Origin: Seriola aureovittata
Lineage: Eukaryota > Chordata > Actinopteri > Carangiformes > Carangidae
Assembly (NCBI RefSeq): GCF_021018895.1
Contig: NC_079368.1
Location: forward strand, 11,153,501-11,217,500
Direction of reading: 5' to 3'
Length of the DNA: 64,000 bases
Shown piece after piece: positions 24,371-62,900 of this stretch (position 1 is the first letter of the stretch; each line of letters opens with the position of its first letter). The position numbers and the translations under genes are program-made. The notes under the pieces were generated by a model. That model was not told the DNA's origin and ran no database searches. It saw only the letters and a list, made by a program, of their open reading frames with translations.

Positions 24371-27300
24371 TCCTAATCTGTTTGGACCTTGCCCCTGATT
24401 TACAGCAAATAGGTTCCTCTTCCTTCTCTTTTTTTAATCTCTCTTCGGTCATGTCCAGTTCATCTGACTCTGAGAATTGCTCTCTCTTCCCTGTTCTCTC
24501 TCCCGCCATTCTTTCCCTCTTCTCATCTCCACGGTTTCTTTCTCACATGGCATTTTGACCCTCGTGTTTCTCACACAAACTCACTGATGAAACACTATTT
24601 ATGTCACTTTCTCCTCTTCTCGCTCTCTCTCTGCACCTTCTTTTTTTTTGTTATCACTTCCGCATCACCCACTTTCACCTGTCCCTCACCTCTTATCTCT
24701 CTCCCACCACCTACCTCTGCTTCCATCTTCTCCGCTCTCTACCTAACCCCTTCCCTCATGCTCATCTCCTGATGCTGACATCAGCCCCCCACCTCCAACC
24801 CCCCAAAGAGCGGACCTGTCTCCCCCTTTCCCCCTCTGTCACAGACAGAATGGCCATGCCAGTGTTGATTAGAGCCCGCATGGCCAGATGCTCAGCTAGG
24901 CTTAGCAGAGGCCTGTGGGAAAGAGAGCTGCTTATTCTAGCCTCAGGAGATGGATTGAAAACGACGGGAGCTAAAACAAGCAAGCATTCTCTCATTACAC
25001 TCACGCATTCAAAACACCCGCGCATGCGCACAATTACACAAGTGAGCACGTATTAATACACAGCACTCTATTCAAGAAGAAAACAGATGCATGCACAAAC
25101 ACATTGTAAAACCACACACTTAAACAATTCTTTCCCTCATGCAATTTTCATTTGATGTTGTGTGCTGAATACATAAGGTGATTCAGCTGCTGTTGCCGAG
25201 GATTTATCCTGTTTGAACAACAATGTGAAGTATACATGTGTAAATATTCTCAGTGTTATGTGATGATCTGGAACAGGATTTTTACTGTCAATGTCTTAAA
25301 TGTCAGACAGTTTGTGAAATGTTTCTCTGCTTATAACACAGTATCTTGCATACATCATAATGAAAACAGTGCAGATTTGCAATGCAGGACTTCTGCTGAC
25401 CACAGCTCGGGATGGACTGACCCAAAACATACCAATTTGATACCAGTGCTCTCTCTGAAATGTTTAGCAGGGTCATTTATCTATCTATTAATTTTTTCTG
25501 GGGTAGTTAGGATTTCAATTCAATTTTACATAAATCAAACACAGTACATACAGAGCTGAATGAAGTAGAAATGCTACTTTAAGGGCTTTTACTCTATCTA
25601 TACTCTTCTGTCTTATAGGACATGATATAGCTGCAGAGAAATCCATAAATTACATTTAAGTCACTCCATAAACCTGAGTGCAGCCGGCCGTTAAGTCTTC
25701 CATCAAGATAACAGAAATCCAGGTCCAGACAAATTCAATGAAGGTCTCCTCAAGGTTATTGTGTTGAAAGGTCAGACACAGGTAACTAGTCACTAACGTG
25801 GTCCTTGATGATCTGAATGATTATAGATTATTGAGTTACATTATATAAACCCAAACACTGGAGCTGGAAGTTAATATATTCACCAGCCTGGAAAAGCTGT
25901 TAAGGTTTGTGGAGCAGATTTATAGCATCTTATGTCACCCAGTCTTTTGTTAAATTAAAACTTAAATCTTTGTAAATCTGTTAAAATGTTTATGTAAGCT
26001 TTGCCTCCTTAAAGCAGCTGCGAGGATTTCTTAGAAAGTAATCACAAGGAGAAAATAGAAGCCCATCTTCTAATTATAAAGTGCTTTGTTTGCCATTTTA
26101 AGCAGGTGGATGCTACAATATGTGCAGTTAAGGGCTGAAGTAGAATATCAGCAGGCTTTCACTGGGTGAATTTGTACATCGCGTTAGATTGAAACAAAGA
26201 ATCCCAGTGGCGCTTAACAAATTGCAGGATTTAAATAAATGTTCCCTGTGTACCTTTAGTGCTTATTAATGTTCGGCATTTAACTGAAATTTTGTTGTAA
26301 CATGATTCTAATTGGATGTCATAGTGTGCATGATGAAATTGTAGGCAAATGCCTCAGGAGGCATAAGTCTCCTCTAAATCTTGTGACTGTGAGAAGTTTG
26401 ACTATACTGCGTATTTGCATCAAAAGTACTTCTTACCTTGGATTTTACATTTAATTGGGAATAGAGGGTTGAGAAAATGTGGTTTGTGCTGCACTTGGTT
26501 ATCTTGTGTGTTGACCAATTGCCCATCCCTCTCTAGTCTATCAGACTGAAGGACAGCTGATGAACAGAGGTGAAAAGGTTGGCTGTGATTGAGGGTTTTC
26601 TCTGTTGTAACACACCAGAGGCGAACCAGCAGTCTGCACTTGGTTATCATGTTATTTTGCAATTTTGCACAATAGAGCAGGGGAAAAGATTCGTTTGAAC
26701 TGAGGCAGTCTGCACATTTTTTCATTGTGTTTTTGCCCTTTTTATAACTGTCCTCCGGTCCACCAGACCAGAGAAGAGGTGCAAAATGTTGGTTTGGACT
26801 GAGGCTCAGTCTCTGTTGTACAACTGGCAAAAGAGCCTCCATATTATAGTTGGTTGATTTGTGTGTTTTGGCACTTTGTAAGAAAGTACCCCAGCTGTTG
26901 ACTAATAGGACAAACTTGACCCATGGATATACACATACACATAGTCACACACACTTAAGTGTAAAAAACAGCTCTGCTTCTATACTGCCAGTTTTTGGTT
27001 TATGGTTTAAATCTCTCTTAAGCTGCAAAATGCTCAAACAAGTGGAAAACTAATTTTGTGTGTGTGTCAGTTAGTGAGAGAGAGCGAGAGAGCATGAATG
27101 TGTGTATGCTGGCTCATACTCATGCATGCCAGCTACCCTCCAGGAAGATAAACCCGGTGTTTGCGTGTGTGTCCAGGTCAGTGAGTGCTATTCCACTTGC
27201 ATAAATGGTTCCTCCCCTTGACAAGATTGCATTTAGAGGCAATGACCTCCCCCTTAATGTAGGTAACTGCATGGAGCTGGCATTGGTCTTTGTGGGTCCA

Positions 27301-29682
27301 GATCAACCGTTGAGCCGCATTCTTGTGTTGTTGACTTGCCTAAGATAGACTTGTTGTGAAGGTCATCATATATAATATCGCTCATCTCTCGGTCTCCATA
27401 CAGTCTGATGTGCATTGTTTGGCCCCAGCTGTTGTTGTAAAGGGACTTGGTAGAGGACAAAGATGAAGGAGAGGGAAGGGATAAACAGACAGAGAGAGAG
27501 AGAGAGGCACTCGCAGGGACATTAAGTAGATGAGTATGATTGAGATGGAAGGTGAAATGGTCGTGCTGGATCTTTTAACTCAACTGCACTTCAGTTGATG
27601 TCTGCTCTGACCTGCCTGGGTCCAGAACAAGGCCGAAACAAAACTAGATCTTCTTTTCTGCAAACCAATCTTAGAAACAGTTTACTGTATGAATTTAAAT
27701 GACAATTTATCTTTACTCTGAAGTGAAAGAGTGCCATGTCTCCTCTATATTACAGTTCTGTCTCTTCACTTGCCATTTCCATATCTTAACCAACTCGCAC
27801 ACCCTAAACTCTTCCGTCTGGATTTCATAAGTGCATAAAAGCATCTAGATCACATCTAGTTGATTCATTGGAAGCAAGAGGACAGACGAAATGGCCTCTG
27901 CTGAGAGGCTCATCTCGTCCATTAGATCATACATTTCAGCTTAGGGCGGCCATCAAGTCCATTAGATGCTCATTAGGGAGCAAGTTCATTTGCCTGAGCG
28001 AACCACTGTTTTCCGTAAATAAAAGCAACAGTCACATTTATTTTCTTCTTTTCTTCACACATATATGTGAACTTATTTTGAAACAAGTTATGGTTACAAT
28101 GATTAACTGCAGTTATTGTCATCATGAATAATGTTATTTGGTGCTGGGTCTAAACCAAGAGATAAGACTTACAAGAGTTATAAGAGCTGAAAGATGTCCC
28201 AGACACGAGAAATGTCAGGCTTTGTCCAGAATAATACTCAGAGTACCATACAGAGCAAATAATGTGTAATAGTTTATACAGTAAAGAAAGCCAAGGCAAT
28301 TTTATTCATATAAGTAAGAGAAATGCTTTTCCTCACTGAAAAGGAGGCAAAAAGACAAGAACTGGAGATACAATAAAAAAATTCCAACTTGCACAAGAAT
28401 CTCAAGACACGTAGCGCAGTGGTAAGACACTACACTCAAAAATTTATAGACTGTGCTGAAGGGTAAAACACTATCTGACCACTGACATATGGACATCACA
28501 GGGTGAGCACATGTTAGTTTCACTTCGTTTCTGACTTGACTTTTTGAAAAATTGACCGCCCTAGGAGTTGTATGGGTGGGTGTTTTTGGATTCAGCTTAC
28601 ACTGTTTTCATTGTACTGCTTTAGTTTGAGTTGTCTCAAGCTATTTTAAACCTATTATTAGCATCGGATTAACTGTGTTAAAATGTCTTGTCTAACTGTT
28701 TTGTAAGCTTTTAATGTGACAGATGTGCAAAAATGGTTCCATGTTCCATGTACATGTTATTGTCACTGAGAATGTGTTCATTTTATAAATTGCAGTCGTG
28801 CGCTGCAATTAATCCGGTAGCGTCTACATAAACCCGTTGTAAAGGCAAAGAACGCAAGTATCAAGAATCATCATACAGACAGCAGCATAAACCAGTGACT
28901 TGGCTCCACAGTGTATGGTGTACAAGAGACATCTTTCCACTGCAAACTGTACCTCAGTATATTATAGTTTTTTTTTTCTGTCACTTAAACAATTGCTATT
29001 AAGATAAATTTGCTCTTATGTGCTTTTACCAGCCACAGACATTTGTGTCCCCTTACAAAATGTAGATTTGCAGGACAGGTTAAGCCTTTACGTTATAATT
29101 TTACCAACAGTAAAACAACATACTTTATATACTACTTATCAGTGACATTGCATTTCAGTGCATGCTGTTTGCTTGCACATGTCAGCGGAAACTGCTTCCT
29201 ACGGTACCAGTGTGTGTATATACAGCACATGGCATTTGTGATACTATACAGTATGTATAGCTGTATGTTGTCTGTTTGATAGTTTGCTTGATTGTTGTCC
29301 CATGTACACAAAAAGCTGATATGTTGGTAAACAGTTCTGACAGATTGAAACAGAAGATTCAGTATTGTATTTGATGTCGGGGGACTGATTTGATCCGTGG
29401 CATTAAAATATTGTCAAAAATATTTGGCTGTTACTCGGAAGACAGATCTGGCCTACTAAATTTTACTGTAAAAAATCCGCACACCATAATACCACAAGTG
29501 CAGCTGTTTGAACAATGCTTTTCACCACTGACTTCATCAGTTTCATCACATAGCATTCATTAATGTATAGGGGCATTGAGTAATGTTATCAAAATGCCAA
29601 TGTGTTTGCTGAAATTACATGTTAATATGCTGTGTTTGCTCTGGAAGACATATGTGATACAAGTGCATGCGTATGATACATT

Positions 29683-29685
<3 letters not shown>

Positions 29686-29735
<50 letters not shown>
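29686..29735 (+). repeat. (GT)n microsatellite
   Basis: Perfect array of about 25 GT units, the first of four GT arrays within 800 bp. Confidence 0.97.
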
Positions 29736-29736
<1 letters not shown>

Positions 29737-30028
29737 CAACAAGCAAGTAAATAGGTAGAAAATTATAACCTTGCCATCCTCACCGATTGCTCATAGGTGT
29801 GTCTTTGTGTGTGTCTGTGTGTGTGTGTGTGTGTGGTTTATCATGTGTGCATGCACACACTCGCACGTGTGCTTGTTTTGCCTAGCAGCATCTGGACTAT
29901 GTGGACTCAGGTGCGCTCCTCTAAGCAGAGTCTGTCATTACACTGAATACATTAGGTTTTAATTTACACCAGATCTGGGGATGAAGTTTTGCATCTGATG
30001 ATTTTGCTTATATTCACATTCTGTTGTT

Positions 30029-30030
<2 letters not shown>

Positions 30031-30101
<71 letters not shown>
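30031..30101 (+). repeat. (GT)n microsatellite
   Basis: About 35 GT units with one TTT interruption near 30081. Confidence 0.97.
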
Positions 30102-30347
30102 ATTTTACATTAAGTAGGATTACAGTTTTTGGAAAGTACAGTCTCTTTCTTTTCTGTGTTTTTCCTGCTTGTCTATTGTGAGACTTCATTTAGTTCAGAT
30201 TACAGTCTTATGTTTCTCCCACTGCTCCTGCTAATTAAACCTGGTCTGTATTGTCGACAGGTCCCTTAATCTCCTTAATGAAAACAGGTAGGAAACTCCC
30301 CTTATACCGTAAAATAACAGCAGGAAAACTGCAAGTGCAACGGCAAA

Positions 30348-30477
<130 letters not shown>

Positions 30478-30591
30478 CAAAATAAGGATGGTGAGGAGGC
30501 TCGACGAATGTCATGTTACTCCACCTAATAGGCTCTCTTGCCATTCAGACTCCCTCATCGTTCTTGGTCTCTGACAGAAATGAGGCTGAGA

Positions 30592-30593
<2 letters not shown>

Positions 30594-30629
<36 letters not shown>

Positions 30630-30662
30630 CCGTTCTCTCTCTCTCTCTCTCTCACACACACA
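30594..30662 (+). repeat. (CT)n followed by (CA)n
   Basis: Interrupted CT array ending in a short CA run. Confidence 0.95.
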
Positions 30663-31008
30663 GACCTAGCAACACACACACACACAGCGTGGTGACAGTC
30701 CAACTTTAATTTAAATCTGTAACAGGTGAGGTGCTGGTGAGTGTTGGAGGAAAGCAGTTAATTCTCTAAGAACAGTTTTCTGGAAGAGGCTACAGACTTA
30801 TAGAATATTTTTTCAGACTTTATTGTGGTATTGCCTATAGTTTGTTAACTAGCTATGTCATGATGTGAGATTTATTTTAATTAGATGTAATTATATTTTT
30901 ACTTCTTGGCTTATATTATGCCTGTTTGGAGTTGGGAGTGGTGAGGAGGCTGTAAGTAACCAGTTTAGTATGGTTAGGGGCTTGCCTGGTGTGTACCCTT
31001 AGCACCAT

Positions 31009-31010
<2 letters not shown>

Positions 31011-31067
<57 letters not shown>
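31011..31067 (+). repeat. (CA)n microsatellite
   Basis: About 28 perfect CA units, in opposite polarity to the GT arrays just upstream. Confidence 0.97.
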
Positions 31068-31075
<8 letters not shown>

Positions 31076-32096
31076 TTCCAGCAGTGCTAATCGTCCCAGA
31101 GTAGACCAGATGCCTGTGGACCGAGAGGTGGACTGATCAGTTTCATTTAGTGCCTTTTAGTTTTTAGGTAGGATCATGCCTCTAACACTTCTGTCTACCT
31201 TGATTATGATGTCCACAACAATGCAACCCATCACAAAATACAGGTGAGTCATCAGAGACAGGTACTTCACAGTTTTTGCTCTGAAAAAAAAACTTTCTTA
31301 TTGATGTCAAAACTTTTGGTGTTTAATTGGGTAAACTTAGTCTACTATTAAAAAATCTTAATTAGAATCCCTCCAGTTGTAGAAATCAATTTCCGTCTCT
31401 CAGCTGATGCTCTGTTTGAGGGGAAATCAATTTTTTAATATATCTATTTTTGGTGTTTACATGAGTCTTATTTCATCAGTTCCTTTTATTTTATGGTGAA
31501 TAATTGGAAGTAAGGAACTGTACTGTACCGACGATTTACTCGGATTGAATAGATAAGAATAAGAACTAAATATGCATTAAGATGTGGGTTCTGTCTTTTG
31601 TTTAGATCTTGACTTTGCTATTTTTCCCGTAAGTGCATCAAATGCACCATGAGAAGAAAAAATGTGGTCTAACCATCCTGTCCAACCGTATTTATCATGT
31701 ATGTGATCACCATCTACTGAGATTTTTTTTATTTTTTTTATTTAATAGCTCTCCAAGTTAAAATATCATTTCTGATACATGTAAAATCAAAGTGAACCAA
31801 AAATAGAAATCATGATGCAGTTGAGAAAAGGAAGTAGCTCTATTTTCTACTTTAATTACTTGTCTGGCAGTAAAACCAAATTCACTGTGAAGCAAATGAA
31901 GAGCAGCACAAAGAGAGGATGAAGACTTAATTCGGCACAAGAGGAATGATGATGATTTATCTTTAATCACTCTTTGGAATCAATGTACCAGCAAAATAAA
32001 GGGAGGATTTGGATGCTGTGACAGTATGTATATTACTCCATTTTAAGTGTTCCAGGTTTTGATAAAGAAGACACTCATATTTAATGGTAAAACCAT
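31068..32096. other. non-coding region
   Basis: AT-rich sequence with no repeat or coding signal recognised. Confidence 0.6.
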
Positions 32097-32418
32097 GAGT
32101 GCATTTACATCGGGTTTTGGAGTAAGCTGGTTATGTTTTGTACATGTTGAAAATTGATCCTGGTTTCAGTAACAGGGATAAGAGCTTCTCCCGGTTTTTA
32201 GAAATCTGGATGTACTACCTTGAGTTCTCCGATAGAACCTTATCCAGGTTTGTGAACCATCTCATATAGTGTCTGAGATGTTAGAAATCAAGACACACCA
32301 GCAAGCACACAATCAGAAACCTGGATACTTATGTTCCATGTAAATGTCATATCCTGAATATAATCAAAAATAGGATAAAGTTAAAAATCAGGATACTAAT
32401 GCACATGTAGATGCACTC
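32097..32418. mobile_element. MITE-like non-autonomous DNA element
   Basis: A 14-bp terminal sequence GAGTGCATTTACAT at 32097-32110 is matched, with one mismatch, by its inverted copy at 32405-32418, giving a 322-bp unit. The interior has repeated 'cctggtttcag/ctggat/aggata' words and no open frame, as in small non-autonomous DNA transposons of fish. No clear target-site duplication is seen, so the superfamily is not assigned. Confidence 0.5.
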
Positions 32419-33239
32419 TATTTAAGAGTGCCACAGGCTGCCCACATGCCCATGTAAAAGCTGAGTCATTCATGTGTGGTAAAGGTAGAAGAGAAAAAAG
32501 CGAGACAGCAGAGAGATTAGGCTGTTGATTGGATATGGTTCTCAATTCCGCTCCCTGCCAGTGCCAATAACAAAGAGGAGCTACAATAGTATAAGAGGGG
32601 GGAGAGAGAACAAGCAGAAAAGGGTGGTGATGGTGGAGGTTGAGTATAATGGAGTCAAGACCCCTAACAGTCTGTCAGATGCTGCTCACTTGATCCACAT
32701 TCACTCTTCACACAAACACACACACACACAAACACACTTGCACACACAATCCAATGTTTGTGCCTGTGTGTGTGCATGTGAGTGCGCCCCGGTGATAAAT
32801 CTTAATTACACAATGGCGTGCAGGCCATGTGCCATCTCATCATACCATGTCAAATCTCATAAGCAACACTAGAGAGCATGGGAGAAAGAGTGGGAGAAAG
32901 AGATGCAACTGTATGAGACAGTGAGAAAAAGTATATACCGCATCCGATGAAAAAAAAAAGAAAGATGTAAGGGTAAGAAAGGGGTAGAGCAAAAGATGGG
33001 GTTACAAAGTGAATGAAATCTTTGTCTTGGATGCTCTGGGTTAGATCGATTGTGGTCCCTCTTTTGGGGTTTATTTGGGGTTTACTTAAAAGGCTTTTGG
33101 TGTTGTGTGACTGTGATTTTGCCATCAGCCCTGTCAATAGTAATCAACTCTAAAAACATCTGCTGCTGCTAGCACTGAATGGATCTAGTTTGTGCAAGGA
33201 TGAGCTGGCGGATGAATACACAGTTTTAGCATGTCAGAG
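32419..33239. other. non-coding region
   Basis: A short CA-rich patch lies at about 32715-32745 and a purine-rich patch at 32870-32990. No coding signal is recognised. Confidence 0.55.
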
Positions 33240-33770
33240 AAAGAATGGGGCTGGGGGCGTTGTTGTGGCCTGCTGAGTCATCGTGGCCAGGGTGATCTCT
33301 AAAAGCAGCCCCCCAGCCCCCCAGAGTAATGGTTAATCGTGGGAAGTCTGGTGTTAGGGTAAGTGTGCCTGTGTGCAGGCTCAGCCTGTTTGTGGCCGGA
33401 TGCGGTGGGTTTTGGCGTGCCGTGGTGTGACAGGGCCAGTCAGGCGGATGCGGCGTGTGTTGTTGTAGCCGTGGTGGTGGGGAAAATCCTGTACAAGCAG
33501 CTCTCAGCTCTGCTGGCTGGGAGAAGAGCCGGGGCTGCTCTCCCAGAATAAAAAGCAGAAAAAAAACTCTGTCCTTTTGTTTTCACGGCTGTTGCGTTCC
33601 CTCTGCTGTGGGTTTGGGAGTCTGGTCTGTGTGTCCTCCTGGTTGTCTGTGAATGTCCCATTGTGACATTCGGCCCTATTCTGGACCTCCTGTGTTGTGC
33701 TCCGTCGCCACAAAACCTCACACAGACATAGTCCACTTCCTGGAATGGCGGTGTCAACCCAGGAAGTGCA
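33240..33770 (+). promoter_or_regulatory. CpG-enriched segment, candidate promoter
   Basis: This 530-bp stretch is clearly GC-richer than its surroundings and has roughly twenty CpGs (for example gatgcggtgg, ggcggatgcggcgtg, tccgtcgcc), while adjacent kilobases have very few. It contains a GTAAGT donor at 33359. It could be an internal trpm3 promoter, an unrelated CpG patch, or a decayed insertion. Open frames through it look random. Confidence 0.3.
33329..33358 (+). CDS. speculative alternative first coding exon of trpm3
   Basis: An ATG at 33329 (G at -3 and G at +4) opens ten codons, M-V-N-R-G-K-S-G-V-R, that stop exactly at a strong donor, AGG|GTAAGT. The end phase is 0, which is what the acceptor of exon A at 36042 needs. 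It lies in the most CpG-rich part of the window, 2.7 kb upstream of exon A. TRPM3 is known to use several N-terminal first exons, but this peptide matches none I can recall. A chance ATG plus donor is quite possible, so this is an inference only. Confidence 0.18.
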
Positions 33771-35340
33771 ACCTTTGAACCGCAAAGAGCTGAGTCAAAA
33801 GTAGTGCATTTAAATGGCAGAGGGTAACTTTCTCATAATCACAGCAACAGAACATTTACTTCATACATAATACAATACATAACTGTTTTCTTTGCTGTAT
33901 CCTGTTTATGTGCACTGTTAATCAATACATAATAAGAAATGAAATTGTACAGACAGAAAAAGAAACTAAAAGACAATGATCACATGTTACGATGTGCAAG
34001 AAAAAAAAAAATTGTCCAAAAACAGTAAGATAACAGTCTTATAACTGCCTCTTGTCAACCCTAAAGGAACTTTACTTTACCACTTTACCATTTCTTTGAA
34101 GTAAAAACCCATTCCTATATTTTCCCTTTATTGTACTTCCAACTTCTCAGTGAAGGGAAAATTTTAACTTCAATATAAAATGTATCTGGTTTGTAAGGTT
34201 CCCGGCCTAATATACTGTGTTAGCTAAACAGTTATACTAACAATGCAATTTAAGTGTTATGGTGCTACTGTATTTAAATATATACTGTATATATATGCAA
34301 ATGCATGCAGGCAGGTGTCTATAATGTAAAGTGTCTCTCTCTGTAGCATCAACCTGTGATAGAAAGCAGACACACAAACAGGCAGATGCCACCAAAACAG
34401 CACTGTTTTTGTTTTTAGCGTTGTGGTGGGATATATAAAACGCAAATGTCAAAAAAGATTCAGCTGTAGTATTTCACCTTGTGACATTTAACTTACACTT
34501 ATCTATTGTGACAATACCACATTATTATTTACAGGTCACTGTAAACTCTACCAGAGATGGTTCAGTGCTGTCACAACTCTGTAGTCACTGATAAAGCTCA
34601 GAGAGTCATAGATGATATAATGTTTATCAAAACAAGCAGATTTACTATTTTTTTCACTTTTTATCATAAGACTCTAGATACTGTGCCCTTTCTTATTAAC
34701 TCAGAGAGGATTTCTCTACAAACAGAATATCACCTTTTGTCCCCTGTGGATAATTTTTTTACACTTATGAAGAATTCATGTATGTATATGTGCAGACGTC
34801 AATACAGATGTGTATTAGTCGCTAATCCTGTGCTGCATGTGTATCCCAGGCTGGCTCTATGGCTCAAAAGTGTCTTTCCACTTGTGTGTGTAGCAGGATA
34901 ATTGGCTCCAGTCAGTCGTTCTGTCACTTAGACCTGCAGCAGATGTGAATGTTGAGGATCAGAGTCTCGCATATGCACCATTCCACTGGCTGCATTATGC
35001 TGAGGAATTCTTTTTATACTGTATGCAATATAAGAGGAAAAAGCACATATAGAATTGCATACACATGCTTTCTCATATAAAAGTGCACACACACGCACAC
35101 ACACACACACACTCAGCTGGCTGCACATAAGAGTATCTAAGGACTGGAACTCTGACACAATTTAATGCCTCAGTGCATTTTACATCCGCTTTTTCTTTCC
35201 CAGCTCTTTATCTCATCCGGTTTGGGCTAGAGTCACTGAATAACATAAAATATTTCTGTCAGGATGTCTTCAGTGTTTGAATTATGTGTGAGGGACTCTG
35301 CATCTTGGGTGTGTGTGATGTGTCTGCGTGTGTATGCCAT
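33771..35340. other. non-coding region
   Basis: AT-rich sequence with a small CA array at 35086-35112. The open frame at 34557-34901 has no recognisable domain and is probably chance. Confidence 0.6.
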
Positions 35341-35643
35341 TTCCAAAGTGCCGGTAACAACCATGGGTGGAGACGTAATGTTTTCGGGTCGTCCGTCTGT
35401 CTGCCCCATTCTTGTGAACACAATATTTCAGTAACCTCACAAAACATGGTTTTGGCCTCTTGAATGTGATACATCAGAGATGAATTCAGGAATTTCTTCA
35501 GACAAACATTTACTTGGACTCAAGGATGAACTGATCAGAATTTGGTGGTCAAAGCTCAAAGGTCAAGGTCACTGTGACCTCACAAAACACATTTTTTGTC
35601 TGGTTGGCAGAGGCATACAACTGCGAGCTGGTAATTCTAGTTG
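35341..35643 (+). repeat. teleost dispersed repeat with nuclear-receptor-type half sites
   Basis: The segment contains 'attcttgtgaacacaatat', 'acttggactcaaggatgaac', 'ggtcaaggtcactgtgacct' and ends 'gaggcatacaactgcgagc'. I recall this order from a very common teleost interspersed repeat. The copy seems to lack a middle part. It is not protein coding; class unknown. Confidence 0.55.
35566..35580. promoter_or_regulatory. perfect oestrogen response element palindrome (sequence match only)
   Basis: AGGTCA-CTG-TGACCT is an exact consensus ERE. It overlaps a direct AGGTCA-AGGTCA pair (35560-35571), which includes the TCAAGGTCA monomer site type used by ERR and SF-1. It lies in a dispersed repeat 460 bp upstream of exon A. 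Function is not shown by sequence. Confidence 0.4.
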
Positions 35644-36041
35644 TTCTTAAACCAAATTGTTGTTTTTTCTTTAAATTTCTGATTCAGATTTTTTCTTAGT
35701 ACTTTTTATTTTTCTTAGACTTTAGATGCAACATCTCATGGTGTATGCTCCGTTTGCCATTCCCCAATACTGGACTGGAAATAGACTGTGGCAGATATGT
35801 CTCTGTGTAACAAGGCTCAGACTGTGTCATTTTACACAATAAATGGCTGCTGAGCTCAACCCTTCTTCCCTGGAAGGGACAAGAAAACATTTTCTGTCAC
35901 AGGTGAACTCTACAGTGAAGCGCAGGCCTGGTCATGATATGAGCCTGTTCCTGCTGTCTGCCAGCTGTCACTGCTGCATGCTCAGGATACAGCTCCATTA
36001 TCTGACAAACACTGACTGTTCTTCTGTCTTCATTCCTGCAG
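35644..36041. other. trpm3: non-coding flank of trpm3 exon A
   Basis: Ends in a pyrimidine-rich acceptor tract (cttctgtcttcattcctgcag). No additional exon is recognised. Confidence 0.7.
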
Positions 36042-62202
<26,161 letters not shown>

Positions 62203-62414
62203 TGAGTGTACAGTAAGTGGCTTCCATTTCATTGCCACCCTCCAGGGATGTTGTTATGTGGAAGTTTCTGTACATAAAAGGAGGATGATATCATTTCAGA
62301 AAGCACTCCTCTCTCTGTCCCAGTTTAGGTGTATGTTCAAAGCACACAAGTATGTTTTATAGTTTTACTGTTCATAGCAGAGGAATAAAACATAGACATC
62401 TGTGCTTGTTTTTT

Positions 62415-62900
62415 TCTCCTTTAAAGCTCCATTAAGCAATTTTTGATTGCTGCAGGGCAGGAAGACTCCAATGCAAACTTGCAGCGTTAAGTCCTGATAT
62501 TATTCTGTATTATTAAACAATTGCTTACTTACAGATTTAGCAGAAACAGTGCTGTTGGCTTAATTCTGGGGTCATGTTATCAGTATCAGTATAGAAATAT
62601 CTGACTCTTTTTGGCTTGTTAAATGTATTTTTTTCAGGCATTGCAAAACATGTCATTTTTCCACTTCAGTTTTTTTACAGATTCAACGAATCATATAAGA
62701 TTTTGATTGGTGAGCTTTAGGGGTGCTCTTAGACACATATTGTTTGCTTTGGAGAAGGTCAGGCTAACTGTTTTCCCCTGTCTTTGTGCTGAGCTAATCT
62801 AACCAGCTGCTGGCAATAGCTATGTACTTACTATTCAGCCGTCTTCTCATCTAATGTGTATTTCACAAAAAATCTGACTATTCCTTTGAATGTGAGGAAA
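62415..62900 (+). repeat. teleost dispersed repeat
   Basis: Contains 'gctccattaagcaattttt', 'caggctaactgttttccc', 'gtgctgagctaatctaacc' and 'ctgactattcctttgaa'. I recall this order of phrases from a widespread fish repeat, in the form 'gctaagctaagctaacc ... actattcctttaa'. The copy is diverged and non-coding. Confidence 0.5.

Larger units (their letters stand above)
21411..29685. other. non-coding region with old repeat fragments
   Basis: No coding exon recognised. It includes possible dispersed repeats (22460-23000, 23220-23345), a pyrimidine-rich region (about 24130-24850), a 24-A run, and repeat-free complex stretches near 24790-24960, 26215-26400, 27180-27330 and 27870-27990. The antisense 140-codon open frame at 26420-26842 resembles no protein I know. 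Confidence 0.6.

Noticed and set aside
24601..25056. 151-codon frame in a pyrimidine-rich region
   Set aside because: Ser/Leu/Pro-rich composition follows the C/T bias of the DNA; no homology is recognised.
26420..26842. Antisense 140-codon open frame
   Set aside because: No domain, motif or splice context recognised; its length is possible by chance in 64 kb, and it is not supported as a gene.
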